A stretch of 38,090 nt of DNA. It comes from an uncultured beta proteobacterium (lineage in GTDB: Bacteria > Pseudomonadota > Gammaproteobacteria > Burkholderiales > SG8-39). Shown piece after piece: positions 8,486 to 16,647 of the stretch (position 1 is the stretch's first letter; each line of letters opens with the position of its first letter). A model generated the notes under the pieces. The model searched no databases. It saw nothing but the letters and a program-made list of their open reading frames with translations, and was not told the origin of the DNA. The position numbers were made by a program, and so were the translations under genes. The stretch spans positions 1-38,090 of the forward strand of contig CADEDU010000014.1 in the NCBI GenBank assembly GCA_902826155.1, in the 5' to 3' direction.

Positions 8486-10153
8486 ATGACCGATTCCAAT
8501 GCTGCCGGCGCTGCTGCGCGCCCCGGATTCCTTGCCGCGATCTGGCACTGGATCGATCGCACCATCCTCGAGCTGGGCCGCGAGATGCGGCTCGACTACA
8601 TGCCGCCGCTCATGGTGTACGTGGCGGCGGGCATCTCCGGACTCACCGGCATTGCCGGAACGTTCTTCGTCAAGGAGTACCTCGGGCTGTCGGCCGAGTT
8701 TCTCGCCGCGCTCGGATTCTGGGCAGGGCTGCCGTGGGCGCTCAAGATGCCCGTCGGTCACATCGTCGATCTGATCTGGAAGTGGAAAGGCGGGCTGGTC
8801 TTCATCGGCGCCGGGCTGCTTGCCGCAAGTCTGCTCATCATGATCGGCCTGGTCGGATCGCCCGATGCGATGAAGTCGGTGATGTCGATCGAGAAGTGGT
8901 TCGTGCTTGCCGCGTTGCTCGCACCGATCGGCTATGTGGTGCAAGACGTCGTGGCCGACGCGATGACGGTCGAAGCGGTGCCGCGCGTCGACGAAAACGG
9001 CAAACCGGTGAGCGCCGAAGCTCGCCGGCTGATGCACACCACCATGCAGATGCTCGGACGCGTGGCCATCATCGGCGGCGGCGTGCTGGTTGCGGCGATC
9101 AACGTCGTCATCTTCGACGGCGCATCGAGCCTGCCCGAAGCGGAGAAGGCACGGCTGTATCGATTCGCCTACGAGCTGGGCCTGATCATTCCGATCGTGT
9201 CGGTGGCCGGTGTGGTGCTGGCGGCGTGGCTGCACCGCCGTCGCTCCGCAGCGTTGCGGGCAAAAGGCTTCAGCGCGGACGAAGTCAGCAAGATGCTCGA
9301 AGTGCACAGCGAGCGCCCGCCGATCAACTGGTGGGTCCTGGGCGGGGGCATCGCGTTCGCGCTGGTGTCGGTGGCGGTCGGATTGTCGGGGGTGAAGTTC
9401 AAGGAAGAGATCATCTTCTGCCTGTCGATGGCGATCATCGTCTTCCTGATGCTCAAGCTCTTGCGCGAACTCACGCCCGAGGCACGCAAGGTGCTGCTCG
9501 GTACAGCGATCCTCGTGTTCGTGTTTCGCGCGTTGCCGGGCTCGGGTGCCGGCACGACCTGGTGGTACATCGACGAGCTGAAATTCGATCAGGCGTTTCT
9601 CGCCAAGCTGTCGCTGGTCGCAAGTCTGCTCACGCTGCTGGGGCTGTTTCTGTTCCGACGCTTCATGGCCGAGCGCTCGATCGCCTACATCGTGGTGTTC
9701 CTGACGATCGTCGGCACCATCCTGGCGCTGCCGACACTGGGCATGTACTACGGCCTGCACGAATGGACCTCGCGCATGACCGGCGGCCTGATCGATGCGC
9801 GCACGATCGCGCTGATCGACACCGCGCTCGAGTCGCCGCTGGGTCAGGTGTCGATGGTGCCGATGCTCGCCTGGATCGCCAATTCGGCACCCGACAAACT
9901 GAAGGCGACGTTCTTTGCGGTGATGGCTTCGTTCACCAATCTCGCGCTGTCGGCTTCGCAGCTCGGCACCAAGTACATGAACCAGATCTTCACCGTGACG
10001 CGCGAGGTGAAGGATCGCGCTACCGGTGCGATCAAAGTCGCCGCCGATTACAGCCAGCTCGGCGATCTGCTGATCGTCGTGATCACGATCGGGTTGATCG
10101 CACCACTGGCGGCCGTGTTGTTCCTCCGATTCGTCCGCCTGCGCTCGGCGTGA
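8486..10153 (+). CDS. BT1/folate-biopterin-transporter-like MFS carrier
   Basis: 555 residues with roughly twelve hydrophobic segments spread along the chain. Two features recall the BT1 (folate-biopterin transporter) branch of the major facilitator superfamily: a GLPWALKMPVGHIVDL segment near residue 80, matching the family pattern of PW..K...G...D, and VVQDVVADAMTVEAVPRV near 150, matching the D...DA..VE pattern. A cytoplasmic loop with charged residues (near 255-275, RRRSAALRAKGFSADEVSK) separates the two halves. The substrate is not predictable; bacterial members are mostly uncharacterised. ATG 8486 begins MTDSNAAGAAARPG, a plausible hydrophilic leader. The gene ends 13 bases before the ABC transporter gene, so the two may be co-transcribed. 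An unrelated MFS subfamily remains possible. Confidence 0.7.
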   Translation: MTDSNAAGAAARPGFLAAIWHWIDRTILELGREMRLDYMPPLMVYVAAGISGLTGIAGTFFVKEYLGLSAEFLAALGFWAGLPWALKMPVGHIVDLIWKWKGGLVFIGAGLLAASLLIMIGLVGSPDAMKSVMSIEKWFVLAALLAPIGYVVQDVVADAMTVEAVPRVDENGKPVSAEARRLMHTTMQMLGRVAIIGGGVLVAAINVVIFDGASSLPEAEKARLYRFAYELGLIIPIVSVAGVVLAAWLHRRRSAALRAKGFSADEVSKMLEVHSERPPINWWVLGGGIAFALVSVAVGLSGVKFKEEIIFCLSMAIIVFLMLKLLRELTPEARKVLLGTAILVFVFRALPGSGAGTTWWYIDELKFDQAFLAKLSLVASLLTLLGLFLFRRFMAERSIAYIVVFLTIVGTILALPTLGMYYGLHEWTSRMTGGLIDARTIALIDTALESPLGQVSMVPMLAWIANSAPDKLKATFFAVMASFTNLALSASQLGTKYMNQIFTVTREVKDRATGAIKVAADYSQLGDLLIVVITIGLIAPLAAVLFLRFVRLRSA

Positions 10154-10166
10154 AGCAACCCGCACC

Positions 10167-11945
10167 TTGGCTCGCGCCCGCGCTACCACCGAAGATCGTC
10201 CCGCCAGCAAAGACCTGCGACCGCTGTTGAAGGTCGTGGGGTTTCTCGCGCCGTACAAGGCACGCATCGCCCTGGCATTGGCGGCGCTCGCGGTTGCCGC
10301 GCTGTGCATGATCGCGCTCGGACAGGCGTTGCGGCAGGTGATCGACGAAGGCTTCGCGACACGCGATACCGCGGCGCTGGATCGCACGTTCTACGCGCTG
10401 ATGGCGGTGGTGATCGTGCTGGCAGTCTCGGTCTATGTGCGCTTCTACAACGTGTCGTGGCTCGGAGAGCGCGTCACCGCGGACATCCGCCGCGCGGTGT
10501 TCTCGCACCTGCTGCGGCTGGAGCCGAGCTTCTACGAAACCACGCGCACCGGCGAGGTGATTTCGCGCCTGACCAACGACACGACGTTGCTCGAAACGGT
10601 CGTCGGATCGTCGCTGTCGATGGCGCTGCGCAACGGCGTGATCATGATCGGCAGCATCATCATGCTGGCGGTGACCAGTGCCAAGCTCACCGCGCTGGTG
10701 CTGATCGGCGTGCCGCTGGTGATGGCGCCGATCCTGATTTTCGGTCGGCGCGTGCGGCGGCTCTCGCGCGACACGCAGGATCGCGTCGCTGACGTTGCCG
10801 CGTACGTCGACGAGACACTGCACGAGATCCGCACGGTGCAGGCCTACGCGCACGAACCGCACGATCGCGCGCGATTCGCCGATCGGGTCGAGTCGGCGTT
10901 CGCTACCGCGCTGCGGCGCATCGGCAATCGCGCCTGGCTGGTGGCACTGGCGATGTTCCTCACGCTCGGTTCGGTAGGCGTGATCCTGTGGATCGGCGGT
11001 CACGACGTGCTCGCCGGACGCGTCACCGCGGGCGAGCTGTCGGCATTCGTGTTCTACGCCGTGCTCATCGCCGGTGCGGTGGGTGCGATCTCCGAGGTCT
11101 ATGGCGACCTGCAACGGGCAGCCGGCGCGACCGAGCGATTGATGGGGCTGCTGTATGCCGCGCCACAGGTGAGCGCGCCGGCGCATCCGGTAGCGATGCC
11201 GGCAGCGCGCCATGGATCGATCGCGCTGGAGGGCGTCGGCTTCAGCTATCCGTCGCGCCCGGAACCGGCGGCGCTCGCCGATATTTCATTTCGGGTCGCG
11301 GCAGGCGAGCGGGTGGCGCTGGTCGGTCCATCCGGCGCGGGTAAAACCACCGTGTTCCAGCTACTGCTGCGCTTCTACGATCCGCAACAGGGGCGTGTGC
11401 TGGTCGACGGTATCGACGCGCGCGATGCCGATCCGGGCGAGTTGCGCCGGCGCTTCGCACTGGTGCCGCAGGAACCGGTGGTGTTCGCCACGTCGATCAC
11501 CGAGAACGTGCGCTACGCGCGACCCGAGGCGAGCGACGACGAAGTACGTGCCGCGTGCGAGGCGGCGTTCATGCTGGAATTCATCGAGCGGCTGCCCGAG
11601 CGATTCGACACGCAGCTGGGCGAACGCGGCGTGCGTTTATCCGGGGGCGAACGCCAGCGCCTGGCGATTGCCCGCGCGCTGCTCGCCGATCGGCCGATCC
11701 TGCTGCTCGACGAGGCGACGTCCTCGCTCGATGCGCAGAGCGAGGCCTACGTGCAGCACGCGCTCGACCGGCTGATGCGCGATCGCACCACGCTGGTCAT
11801 CGCGCATCGACTGGCGACGGTGCGCGACGCCGACCGCATCATCGTGCTGGAGGCGGGGCGTATGGTCGCGCAAGGAACGCACGACGAGTTGGTGCGGCAA
11901 GGCGGGCTCTACGGTCGATTGGCGGCGCTTCAATTCGTGCAGTAG
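10167..11945 (+). CDS. ABC exporter half-transporter (MsbA-related, fused permease/ATPase)
   Basis: 592 residues. The N-terminal half holds about six membrane helices (type I exporter fold) with ETTRTGEVISRLTNDT near the coupling helix. The C-terminal half is a complete nucleotide-binding domain: Walker A GPSGAGKTT at 387-395 with Lys393, signature LSGGERQRLAIARAL from 491, Walker B ILLLDEATSSLD with Asp515 and Glu516, and the H-loop AHRLAT. All catalytic residues are intact. The layout fits the MsbA-like or lipid/multidrug exporter group common in proteobacteria, which works as a homodimer; the substrate is unknown. The start is a TTG at 10167, 13 bases after the previous gene and without a clear ribosome site, so the true start may differ by a few codons. 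A stem-loop follows at 11951. Confidence 0.93.
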   Translation: MARARATTEDRPASKDLRPLLKVVGFLAPYKARIALALAALAVAALCMIALGQALRQVIDEGFATRDTAALDRTFYALMAVVIVLAVSVYVRFYNVSWLGERVTADIRRAVFSHLLRLEPSFYETTRTGEVISRLTNDTTLLETVVGSSLSMALRNGVIMIGSIIMLAVTSAKLTALVLIGVPLVMAPILIFGRRVRRLSRDTQDRVADVAAYVDETLHEIRTVQAYAHEPHDRARFADRVESAFATALRRIGNRAWLVALAMFLTLGSVGVILWIGGHDVLAGRVTAGELSAFVFYAVLIAGAVGAISEVYGDLQRAAGATERLMGLLYAAPQVSAPAHPVAMPAARHGSIALEGVGFSYPSRPEPAALADISFRVAAGERVALVGPSGAGKTTVFQLLLRFYDPQQGRVLVDGIDARDADPGELRRRFALVPQEPVVFATSITENVRYARPEASDDEVRAACEAAFMLEFIERLPERFDTQLGERGVRLSGGERQRLAIARALLADRPILLLDEATSSLDAQSEAYVQHALDRLMRDRTTLVIAHRLATVRDADRIIVLEAGRMVAQGTHDELVRQGGLYGRLAALQFVQ

Positions 11946-11950
11946 CGGGT

Positions 11951-11972
11951 CACCTGCGCCAGCGTGCAGGTG
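11951..11972. terminator. Stem-loop after the ABC exporter gene
   Basis: CACCTGC at 11951-11957 and GCAGGTG at 11966-11972 form a perfect 7-base stem with an 8-base loop. It begins six bases after the stop codon and is followed by TGTTGCTGG rather than a full T run. The position suggests a weak terminator. Confidence 0.4.
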
Positions 11973-11989
11973 TGTTGCTGGACAAGGTG

Positions 11990-12009
11990 CGATCGATATG
12001 ATTCGATCG
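11990..12009. promoter_or_regulatory. Inverted repeat upstream of the HpaB-like monooxygenase
   Basis: CGATCGA at 11990-11996 and TCGATCG at 12003-12009 are exact reverse complements around a 6-base AT-rich centre. The site ends 30 bases before the ATG of the monooxygenase, the right place for an operator or promoter-proximal element. CGATCG is itself palindromic and common in this genome, which lowers the weight of the match. Confidence 0.3.
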
Positions 12010-12039
12010 TTGCGGACCGATGTATCAAGGAGCGATTAG

Positions 12040-13500
12040 ATGCCTGTGAGAACAGGTCAGCAGTTCATCGACGGCCTGCGTCGTCGACCGCGCGACGTGT
12101 GGTTGTACGGCAAGCGCATCGAGGATCCGACCACGCACCCCGCGTTTCGGCGGCCGGTGCAGCGGCTCGCGCACTTGTACGACATGCAGCACGACCCGAA
12201 GTACGCCGACGTGCTCACTTACCGTTCGCCGACCACCGGCGATCCGGTCGGCACTGCGTTCATGGCGCCGCGCTCGCACGCCGATCTGCTCAAGCGGCGC
12301 GAAGCCTTTCAGCTCTGGGCCGAAGCCACGCTCGGCTTGATGGGGCGTTCGCCCGATTTCATGAACACCGTGCTGATCGCTTTCGCTGAAGCGCGCGAGG
12401 TATTCGCGCGCGGCGGCGAGCGCTACGCCGAAAATATGGTCAAGTATTACGAGTACGTGCGCGAGAACGATCTGTTCCTCAGCCATGCGCTGATCTCGCC
12501 GCAGACCGATCGTTCGAAGAGCTCGTCTCAACAGGTCGATCCGCATCTGCACATGGGCGTGGTGCGCGAGACCTCGGAAGGCCTGGTCATTCGCGGCGCG
12601 CGCATGCTCGCCACGATGGGTCCGATCTGCGACGAGATGCTGATCTACAACCTGCCCGGGATGCGCCCCGGCGATGAGCCGCATGCGACGGCGTTCGCGG
12701 TGCCGATCGATGCGCCCGGCCTGCGCCAGATCTGCCGCGAACCTTACGACCGCGGCGATCGCGCCGAGTACGATCATCCGCTGGCGGCCAATTTCGAAGA
12801 ATGCGATTCGGTGCTCATCTTCGACGACGTGCTGGTGCCGTGGGAACGGGTGTTCATCTACAACAGCGTGCCGCTCGCCAACGCGCTCTACGTCGACACC
12901 GCGTTGCGCAACCACACCGCGCACCAGACCAACGTGCGCGCGCTGGTCAAGATGCGCTTTGCGGTCGGCATCGCACAGGCTGTCGCGCGTGCCATCAAGG
13001 CGGATCAGTTCCTGCACGTGCAGGAGAAGCTCGGTGAATGCATGAGCTACGTCGAGCTGGTCAAGAGCGCGATCGTTCGCGCCGAGGTCGAGCACGACAA
13101 GCTGCCCTCGGGCAGCGTGCGTACGACGCTGGCGCCGCTGCAGGCGCTGCGCGGGCTGTTGCCGAGCTTCTATCCGCGCGTGATCGAGGTGCTGCAGACG
13201 ATCGGCGCGGGCGGATTGCTGATGACACCCACGGCGGCCGATTTCACCACGCCGGAGATCGCGAACGACGTCGCGCGGTTCTATCAGGGTGCCGAAGGCA
13301 TGGCGTCGGTCGATCGCGTTCGCCTGTTCAAGATCGCATGGGATCTCGCCGGCGACGCGTTCGGATCGCGTCAGCTTCAATACGAGCGTTACTACGCCGG
13401 CGATCCGGTGCGCATCCTGGCGATGACGTATCTGGGCAGCGATGATCGGCAGTATCAACAACTGGTCGAACAGGCGATCGCGATCGCCGGTAAACCATGA
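12040..13500 (+). CDS. HpaB-family FADH2-dependent monooxygenase, oxygenase component
   Basis: 486 residues, matching the 4-hydroxyphenylacetate 3-monooxygenase large subunit family (HpaB, PvcC and chlorophenol-type enzymes). Family motifs seen include GRSPDFMN (103-110 area), KYYEYVRENDLFLSHALISPQTDRS with His149, a middle beta domain (GLVIRGARMLATMGP) and the C-terminal four-helix region (LVKMRFAVGIAQAVARA, QEKLGECMSYVE). In HpaB the substrate phenol is held by Arg, Tyr and His; here the equivalents appear to be Arg103, Phe107 and His149, so the Tyr is replaced. This suggests another substrate. Such enzymes need a separate flavin reductase, which is not in the window. ATG 12040 has AAGGAG nine bases upstream. 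A Bug receptor gene follows closely and may supply the substrate. Confidence 0.88.
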   Translation: MPVRTGQQFIDGLRRRPRDVWLYGKRIEDPTTHPAFRRPVQRLAHLYDMQHDPKYADVLTYRSPTTGDPVGTAFMAPRSHADLLKRREAFQLWAEATLGLMGRSPDFMNTVLIAFAEAREVFARGGERYAENMVKYYEYVRENDLFLSHALISPQTDRSKSSSQQVDPHLHMGVVRETSEGLVIRGARMLATMGPICDEMLIYNLPGMRPGDEPHATAFAVPIDAPGLRQICREPYDRGDRAEYDHPLAANFEECDSVLIFDDVLVPWERVFIYNSVPLANALYVDTALRNHTAHQTNVRALVKMRFAVGIAQAVARAIKADQFLHVQEKLGECMSYVELVKSAIVRAEVEHDKLPSGSVRTTLAPLQALRGLLPSFYPRVIEVLQTIGAGGLLMTPTAADFTTPEIANDVARFYQGAEGMASVDRVRLFKIAWDLAGDAFGSRQLQYERYYAGDPVRILAMTYLGSDDRQYQQLVEQAIAIAGKP

Positions 13501-13535
13501 ACGAAACAAGTCGAACGGAACCAGGGGGAGGGTGT

Positions 13536-14555
13536 ATGCGCAAAGTGACAGCGAAGATTTTCGGGGCGCGCGGAGTCAGGCTGGCCGGAATCGGGATGAG
13601 CGTGGTCGGGATGTTCGCGCTTGCGTTGTCTGCAATCGCGCTGTCCGGCGCTGCGCACGCGCAGGAATTTCCAAACAAGCCGGTGCGACTGGTCGTGCCA
13701 TTCCCGGCCGGCGGTAGTGGCGACATCACCGCGCGCGTCGTCGGTCAGAAATTGGGCGAACGCTGGGGCCAGCCGGTCGTGGTCGAAAACCGGCCTGGCG
13801 GCAACACGATCGTCGCCACCGAATTCGTCGGCCGCGCCGCGCCCGATGGCTACACGTTGCTGATCGGGCTCGATGCATCGTTCACGATGCTCGCCAGCGC
13901 GTACTCGAAGCTGCCTTACAAGCCGTTCGAGTTCGTGGCGATCACCACGCTCATCGAGCAACCGCTGTTGATCTCGGCGGGCCCGAAGCGACCCGAGGTG
14001 CGCACGTTCGGCGACTTCCTCAAGCTCGCGCGGGAAGCGCCTGGACAGCTCAATGTGGGGTACGCGGCGCTGGTGACGCAGGTGATGGCCGAGATCGTGA
14101 AGTCCACCGGCAAGATCCAGTTCACGCTGATCCCGTACCAGGGCAGCGCGCCGGCGCTCAACGCGCTGATGGGGAGTCAGGTCGACGTGTCGATGAGCGA
14201 TATCGGCGCGTTCGCAGGCGCGATCCGCGACGGCAAGGTGCGCGGGCTCGCGGTCACCGGTCCGAAGCGTTCTCCCGCCATGCCCAACGTCCCCACGGTG
14301 ATGGAATCGGGGCTCGACGTGAACGTGGTGTCGTGGTTCGGTCTGATGGCGCCGCCGGGAACACCCGCCGCGGTTGCCGAGAAGCTCTCGGCCGACACCC
14401 GCGCGGTGCTGCAACAGCCCGACGTGCGCGAACGGCTGATCGCAGTTGGCCTGGAAGCTTCGCCGATGGCACCCGCGGCGTTTGCCGAACGCATCCGCAG
14501 CGAAGCGCAACGGTTCGAGAAGGTGATTCGCGACGCGAACATCAAGCTCGACTGA
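13536..14555 (+). CDS. Bug/TctC-family tripartite tricarboxylate-type solute receptor
   Basis: 339 residues from ATG 13536. The first 42 residues form a signal peptide (positively charged MRKVTAKIFGARGVR, long hydrophobic core, cleavage after AHA). The mature protein starts QEFPNKPVRLVVPFPAGG, the classic Bug beginning, and has ENRPGGNTIVATEFVGRAAPDGYTLL when read across two segments, and GLAVTGPKRSPAMPNVPTV later. The frame also has an ATG at 13497 overlapping the previous stop (ATGA), but 13536 has a much better GGGGGAGGG site and a proper signal peptide. Bug receptors bind carboxylates, amino acids or aromatic acids in the periplasm. No TctA/TctB membrane partners are in the window. Its place 35 bases after the HpaB-like gene suggests a shared substrate, which is an inference. 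Confidence 0.92.
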   Translation: MRKVTAKIFGARGVRLAGIGMSVVGMFALALSAIALSGAAHAQEFPNKPVRLVVPFPAGGSGDITARVVGQKLGERWGQPVVVENRPGGNTIVATEFVGRAAPDGYTLLIGLDASFTMLASAYSKLPYKPFEFVAITTLIEQPLLISAGPKRPEVRTFGDFLKLAREAPGQLNVGYAALVTQVMAEIVKSTGKIQFTLIPYQGSAPALNALMGSQVDVSMSDIGAFAGAIRDGKVRGLAVTGPKRSPAMPNVPTVMESGLDVNVVSWFGLMAPPGTPAAVAEKLSADTRAVLQQPDVRERLIAVGLEASPMAPAAFAERIRSEAQRFEKVIRDANIKLD

Positions 14556-14572
14556 CTCGGTGGTGTCGCGCG

Positions 14573-14601
14573 CCCGCGGCTGGGATGAAGCCGGCCGCGG
14601 G
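14573..14601. terminator. GC-rich hairpin between convergent genes
   Basis: CCCGCGGCTGG at 14573-14583 pairs with CCGGCCGCGGG at 14591-14601 along 11 positions with one G-T wobble, around a 7-base loop. It sits between the stop of the Bug gene and the stop of the opposing binding-protein gene. A bidirectional terminator is the simplest reading, although no T run is present. Confidence 0.5.
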
Positions 14602-14635
14602 GTTCAGCGAGGCAGCTGCGCTTTCGTCGCGCGCG

Positions 14636-15751
14636 TCAGCGTACGAATCGGCCCTTGCCGTTCACGACGACGGCTTCGACGAAATCCGAGCCTTTGCGCG
14701 AAGTCGGGCTGAAGTGCACGATCATCCCGCCCAGATCGAAATCGTTCAGCTTCTCCAGACCCGTCACCAGCGTTTCGGGCGTCGGTTTGTTGCCCGCCCG
14801 CCGCAGGCCCTCCACCAGCACTTTCGCGCTCAGGAATCCTTCGAGTGAACTGAACGACGGCTCGGCGCTCGGATCGGTCCGCCGCAGTTCGGTCTGGTAC
14901 TCCTTGACGATCGGCGTGACGGAGAACCACGGGAATGGAACGACCTGCGCGAAAATCAGGCCCGGCGCATCAGGTCCGAGCCCTCGTGCCAGATGCTGGG
15001 CGCCGCTGTTGATCGCGAGAAACTGGGTTCGGACCCCGCGTTTCTTCGCCTCCTTGATGACGTTCATGTACAGGCCGTACGAGCCGTGATTGAACACCGC
15101 ATCGAGATTCGCTTTGGCGATCGCGTCGACGATGCGGGCGTGATCCGGGTTCGACTCGAGCGGGATGGCGGCGGCCAACTCCACGCGGTGCGCCGAGACC
15201 AGCTTGGTCACGTTGGCCAGGTGCTTGCGGCCGGTGTCGCCCTGGGCATGGATGAAGCCGATGCGTTTAAAACCGAGCGATTGTGCGATCTCGATGAGCG
15301 AGTCGAATTCGTTGTAGTGCGGCGCACGCACCGGGAATGCATAGCGGTTGAACGGTTCGCGCAATTCGGGTGAACCGGCGAGGCACGCCACCAGCGGGAC
15401 GCGCTGCTCGGTCGCCACCTTCATCGACGCGACGCATGGCCCGCCTTCGGCGCCGCCGAACAGCGCGAGCACCCCTTGCTTGATCAGCGCGAGCGAGTTC
15501 TCGGCGGCCCGCTTTCCATCACCGCCGTCATCCATCGTGGTGAGCGCGATCATCCGGCCGTTGACGCCGCCTTCGCGATTGACGCGACTGATGTACGCCT
15601 TCGCACCAAGCACGACGGCCTGGCCATGTTCGGCGTTCGAGCCGGTGAGTGCGATGGTCTGCCCGATCAGAAGATCGTCCGCGTTCGCGCTCGTTGCCAG
15701 CGCGGCAAGCAAGCCGGCGATCCACAGGCGCCAGGTTTTTCCGGTTTCCAC
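14636..15751 (-). CDS. LivK-like ABC transporter periplasmic binding protein
   Basis: 371 residues. Signal peptide to about residue 24 (SANA cleavage), then DDLLIGQTIALTGSNAEHGQAV, which is the start of the type I periplasmic-binding fold used by branched-chain amino acid and amide binding proteins. Further family features are GGVNGRMIALTTMDDGGDG, a repeated alternation of beta strands and helices, and SSLEGFLSAKVLVEGLRRAG near residue 315. The start is GTG at 15751 with GGAG ten bases upstream. No permease or ATPase genes of a Liv system are adjacent, so it is an orphan here. It may feed a transporter elsewhere or act as a sensor. The ligand cannot be predicted. It faces the Bug gene, and a 329-base intergenic region separates it from the divergent regulator gene. 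Confidence 0.9.
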   Translation of the reverse strand: METGKTWRLWIAGLLAALATSANADDLLIGQTIALTGSNAEHGQAVVLGAKAYISRVNREGGVNGRMIALTTMDDGGDGKRAAENSLALIKQGVLALFGGAEGGPCVASMKVATEQRVPLVACLAGSPELREPFNRYAFPVRAPHYNEFDSLIEIAQSLGFKRIGFIHAQGDTGRKHLANVTKLVSAHRVELAAAIPLESNPDHARIVDAIAKANLDAVFNHGSYGLYMNVIKEAKKRGVRTQFLAINSGAQHLARGLGPDAPGLIFAQVVPFPWFSVTPIVKEYQTELRRTDPSAEPSFSSLEGFLSAKVLVEGLRRAGNKPTPETLVTGLEKLNDFDLGGMIVHFSPTSRKGSDFVEAVVVNGKGRFVR

Positions 15752-16080
15752 TTCAAGCTCCAGTCAAAGACCCCAATTGCCAATCGGCACGATCGAGAAC
15801 CTGTTGTAGGGAGCGGGCCGGGGTGTTGATCGTGGCCGCACACTCGGTCACGTTCGGCAGGTGCATTGCGCCCGCCAATGCTGCAGGTTGGTTTTTCGTC
15901 GCAGACCGCACCTGCTGGTCAGGCTGGTGCCGCGAATGGGCGAAAGATCGGGATGAAGCACTCCGCCGGACGCTCATCCCGCTAGACTGCGGGGGTTGCA
16001 TGGCGCAGCCGCAGAGTGCGCATCGTTGAATGATGCGGCGTGCGGTTTCCCGTCACGGTACCCACTTCCCGGCCAATCCG
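15752..16080. other. Divergent intergenic region, no gene seen
   Basis: This 329-base stretch separates the LivK-like gene (minus strand) from the Fur-family gene (plus strand). Short frames cross it but none has a ribosome site or recognisable product. It must contain the promoters of both genes, but I could not identify convincing -35/-10 pairs. If the regulator starts at ATG 16030 rather than 16081, the region is shorter by 51 bases. Confidence 0.6.
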
Positions 16081-16596
16081 ATGGTTCAAACAATCCAAAG
16101 CACCGTCCGTGACGAGATCCGCGACCACGGCGCGCGCGTCACCGGCGCACGCGTGCGGCTGCTCGAGTTGCTGCGCGGCGCCGATACCGCACTCAGTCAT
16201 GCCGAGATCGAGGAGCGCGCACGCAATCTGGTGGTCGATCGCGTCACCATCTATCGCGTACTCGACTGGCTGGTCGACAACGGCCTGGCGCACCGGATCG
16301 CCGGCCCCGACCGGGTGTGGCGGTTCAGTACCGGGCCGAACCCCGACGGCGGGCACGCGCACATTCATTGCACGCAGTGCGGCCGTACCGTCTGCATGGG
16401 CGAGATTCCGAAACCCATCTTGCGCTTGCCCAAGGGGTTCAAGCTCGAATCGGTGGAACTGAAGGTCAACGGGCTGTGCGCGCAATGCGATGCCGGCGGC
16501 TCGGCGGGGCCAACCCAGCGCGGTCGTGCCGCTTCGGGTGCCGCCGTCAAATCACGGCGAGCGCCCGCATCGCGGGGCCTGCGGCGATCGAAGTAG
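16081..16596 (+). CDS. Fur-family metalloregulator, Zur-like
   Basis: 171 residues from ATG 16081. The N-terminal winged helix reads GARVTGARVRLLELLRGADTALSHAE and VVDRVTIYRVLDWLVDNGLAHRI, with the family recognition helix VTIYRVLD. The dimerisation part has HAHIHCTQCGR (His92, His94, His96, Cys97, Cys100) and GLCAQCD (Cys133, Cys136): a four-cysteine structural zinc site plus a His-rich regulatory site, as in Fur, Zur and related repressors. A 30-residue basic tail follows. ATG 16030 is an alternative start; neither has a strong ribosome site, and 16081 fits the family length. The neighbours (DUF3299 lipoprotein, Cys/His-rich secreted protein, TonB-ExbBD) fit a zinc or iron regulator. Zur rather than Fur is an inference. 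It converges on the DUF3299 gene. Confidence 0.87.
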   Translation: MVQTIQSTVRDEIRDHGARVTGARVRLLELLRGADTALSHAEIEERARNLVVDRVTIYRVLDWLVDNGLAHRIAGPDRVWRFSTGPNPDGGHAHIHCTQCGRTVCMGEIPKPILRLPKGFKLESVELKVNGLCAQCDAGGSAGPTQRGRAASGAAVKSRRAPASRGLRRSK

Positions 16597-16647
16597 CGAG
16601 CGAACCAGGGACCGAGGGGCGATCGAAGCAGCAGTGTCGGCGTCAGG

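Noticed and set aside
8207..10387. A 726-codon open frame on the minus strand across the BT1-like carrier gene
   Set aside because: It is fully antisense to a clear membrane protein, its translation is rich in His, Arg, Gln and Asp without any motif, and such shadows are expected in very GC-rich coding DNA.
12025..13509. A 494-codon minus-strand frame covering the HpaB-like gene
   Set aside because: It mirrors the plus-strand gene almost exactly, has no family motif and no ribosome site; the plus strand has a strong AAGGAG and conserved HpaB motifs.
16590..16632. GCGATCGAAG direct repeats after the Fur-family gene
   Set aside because: Only two short copies around the stop codon; no sign of a larger element or function.
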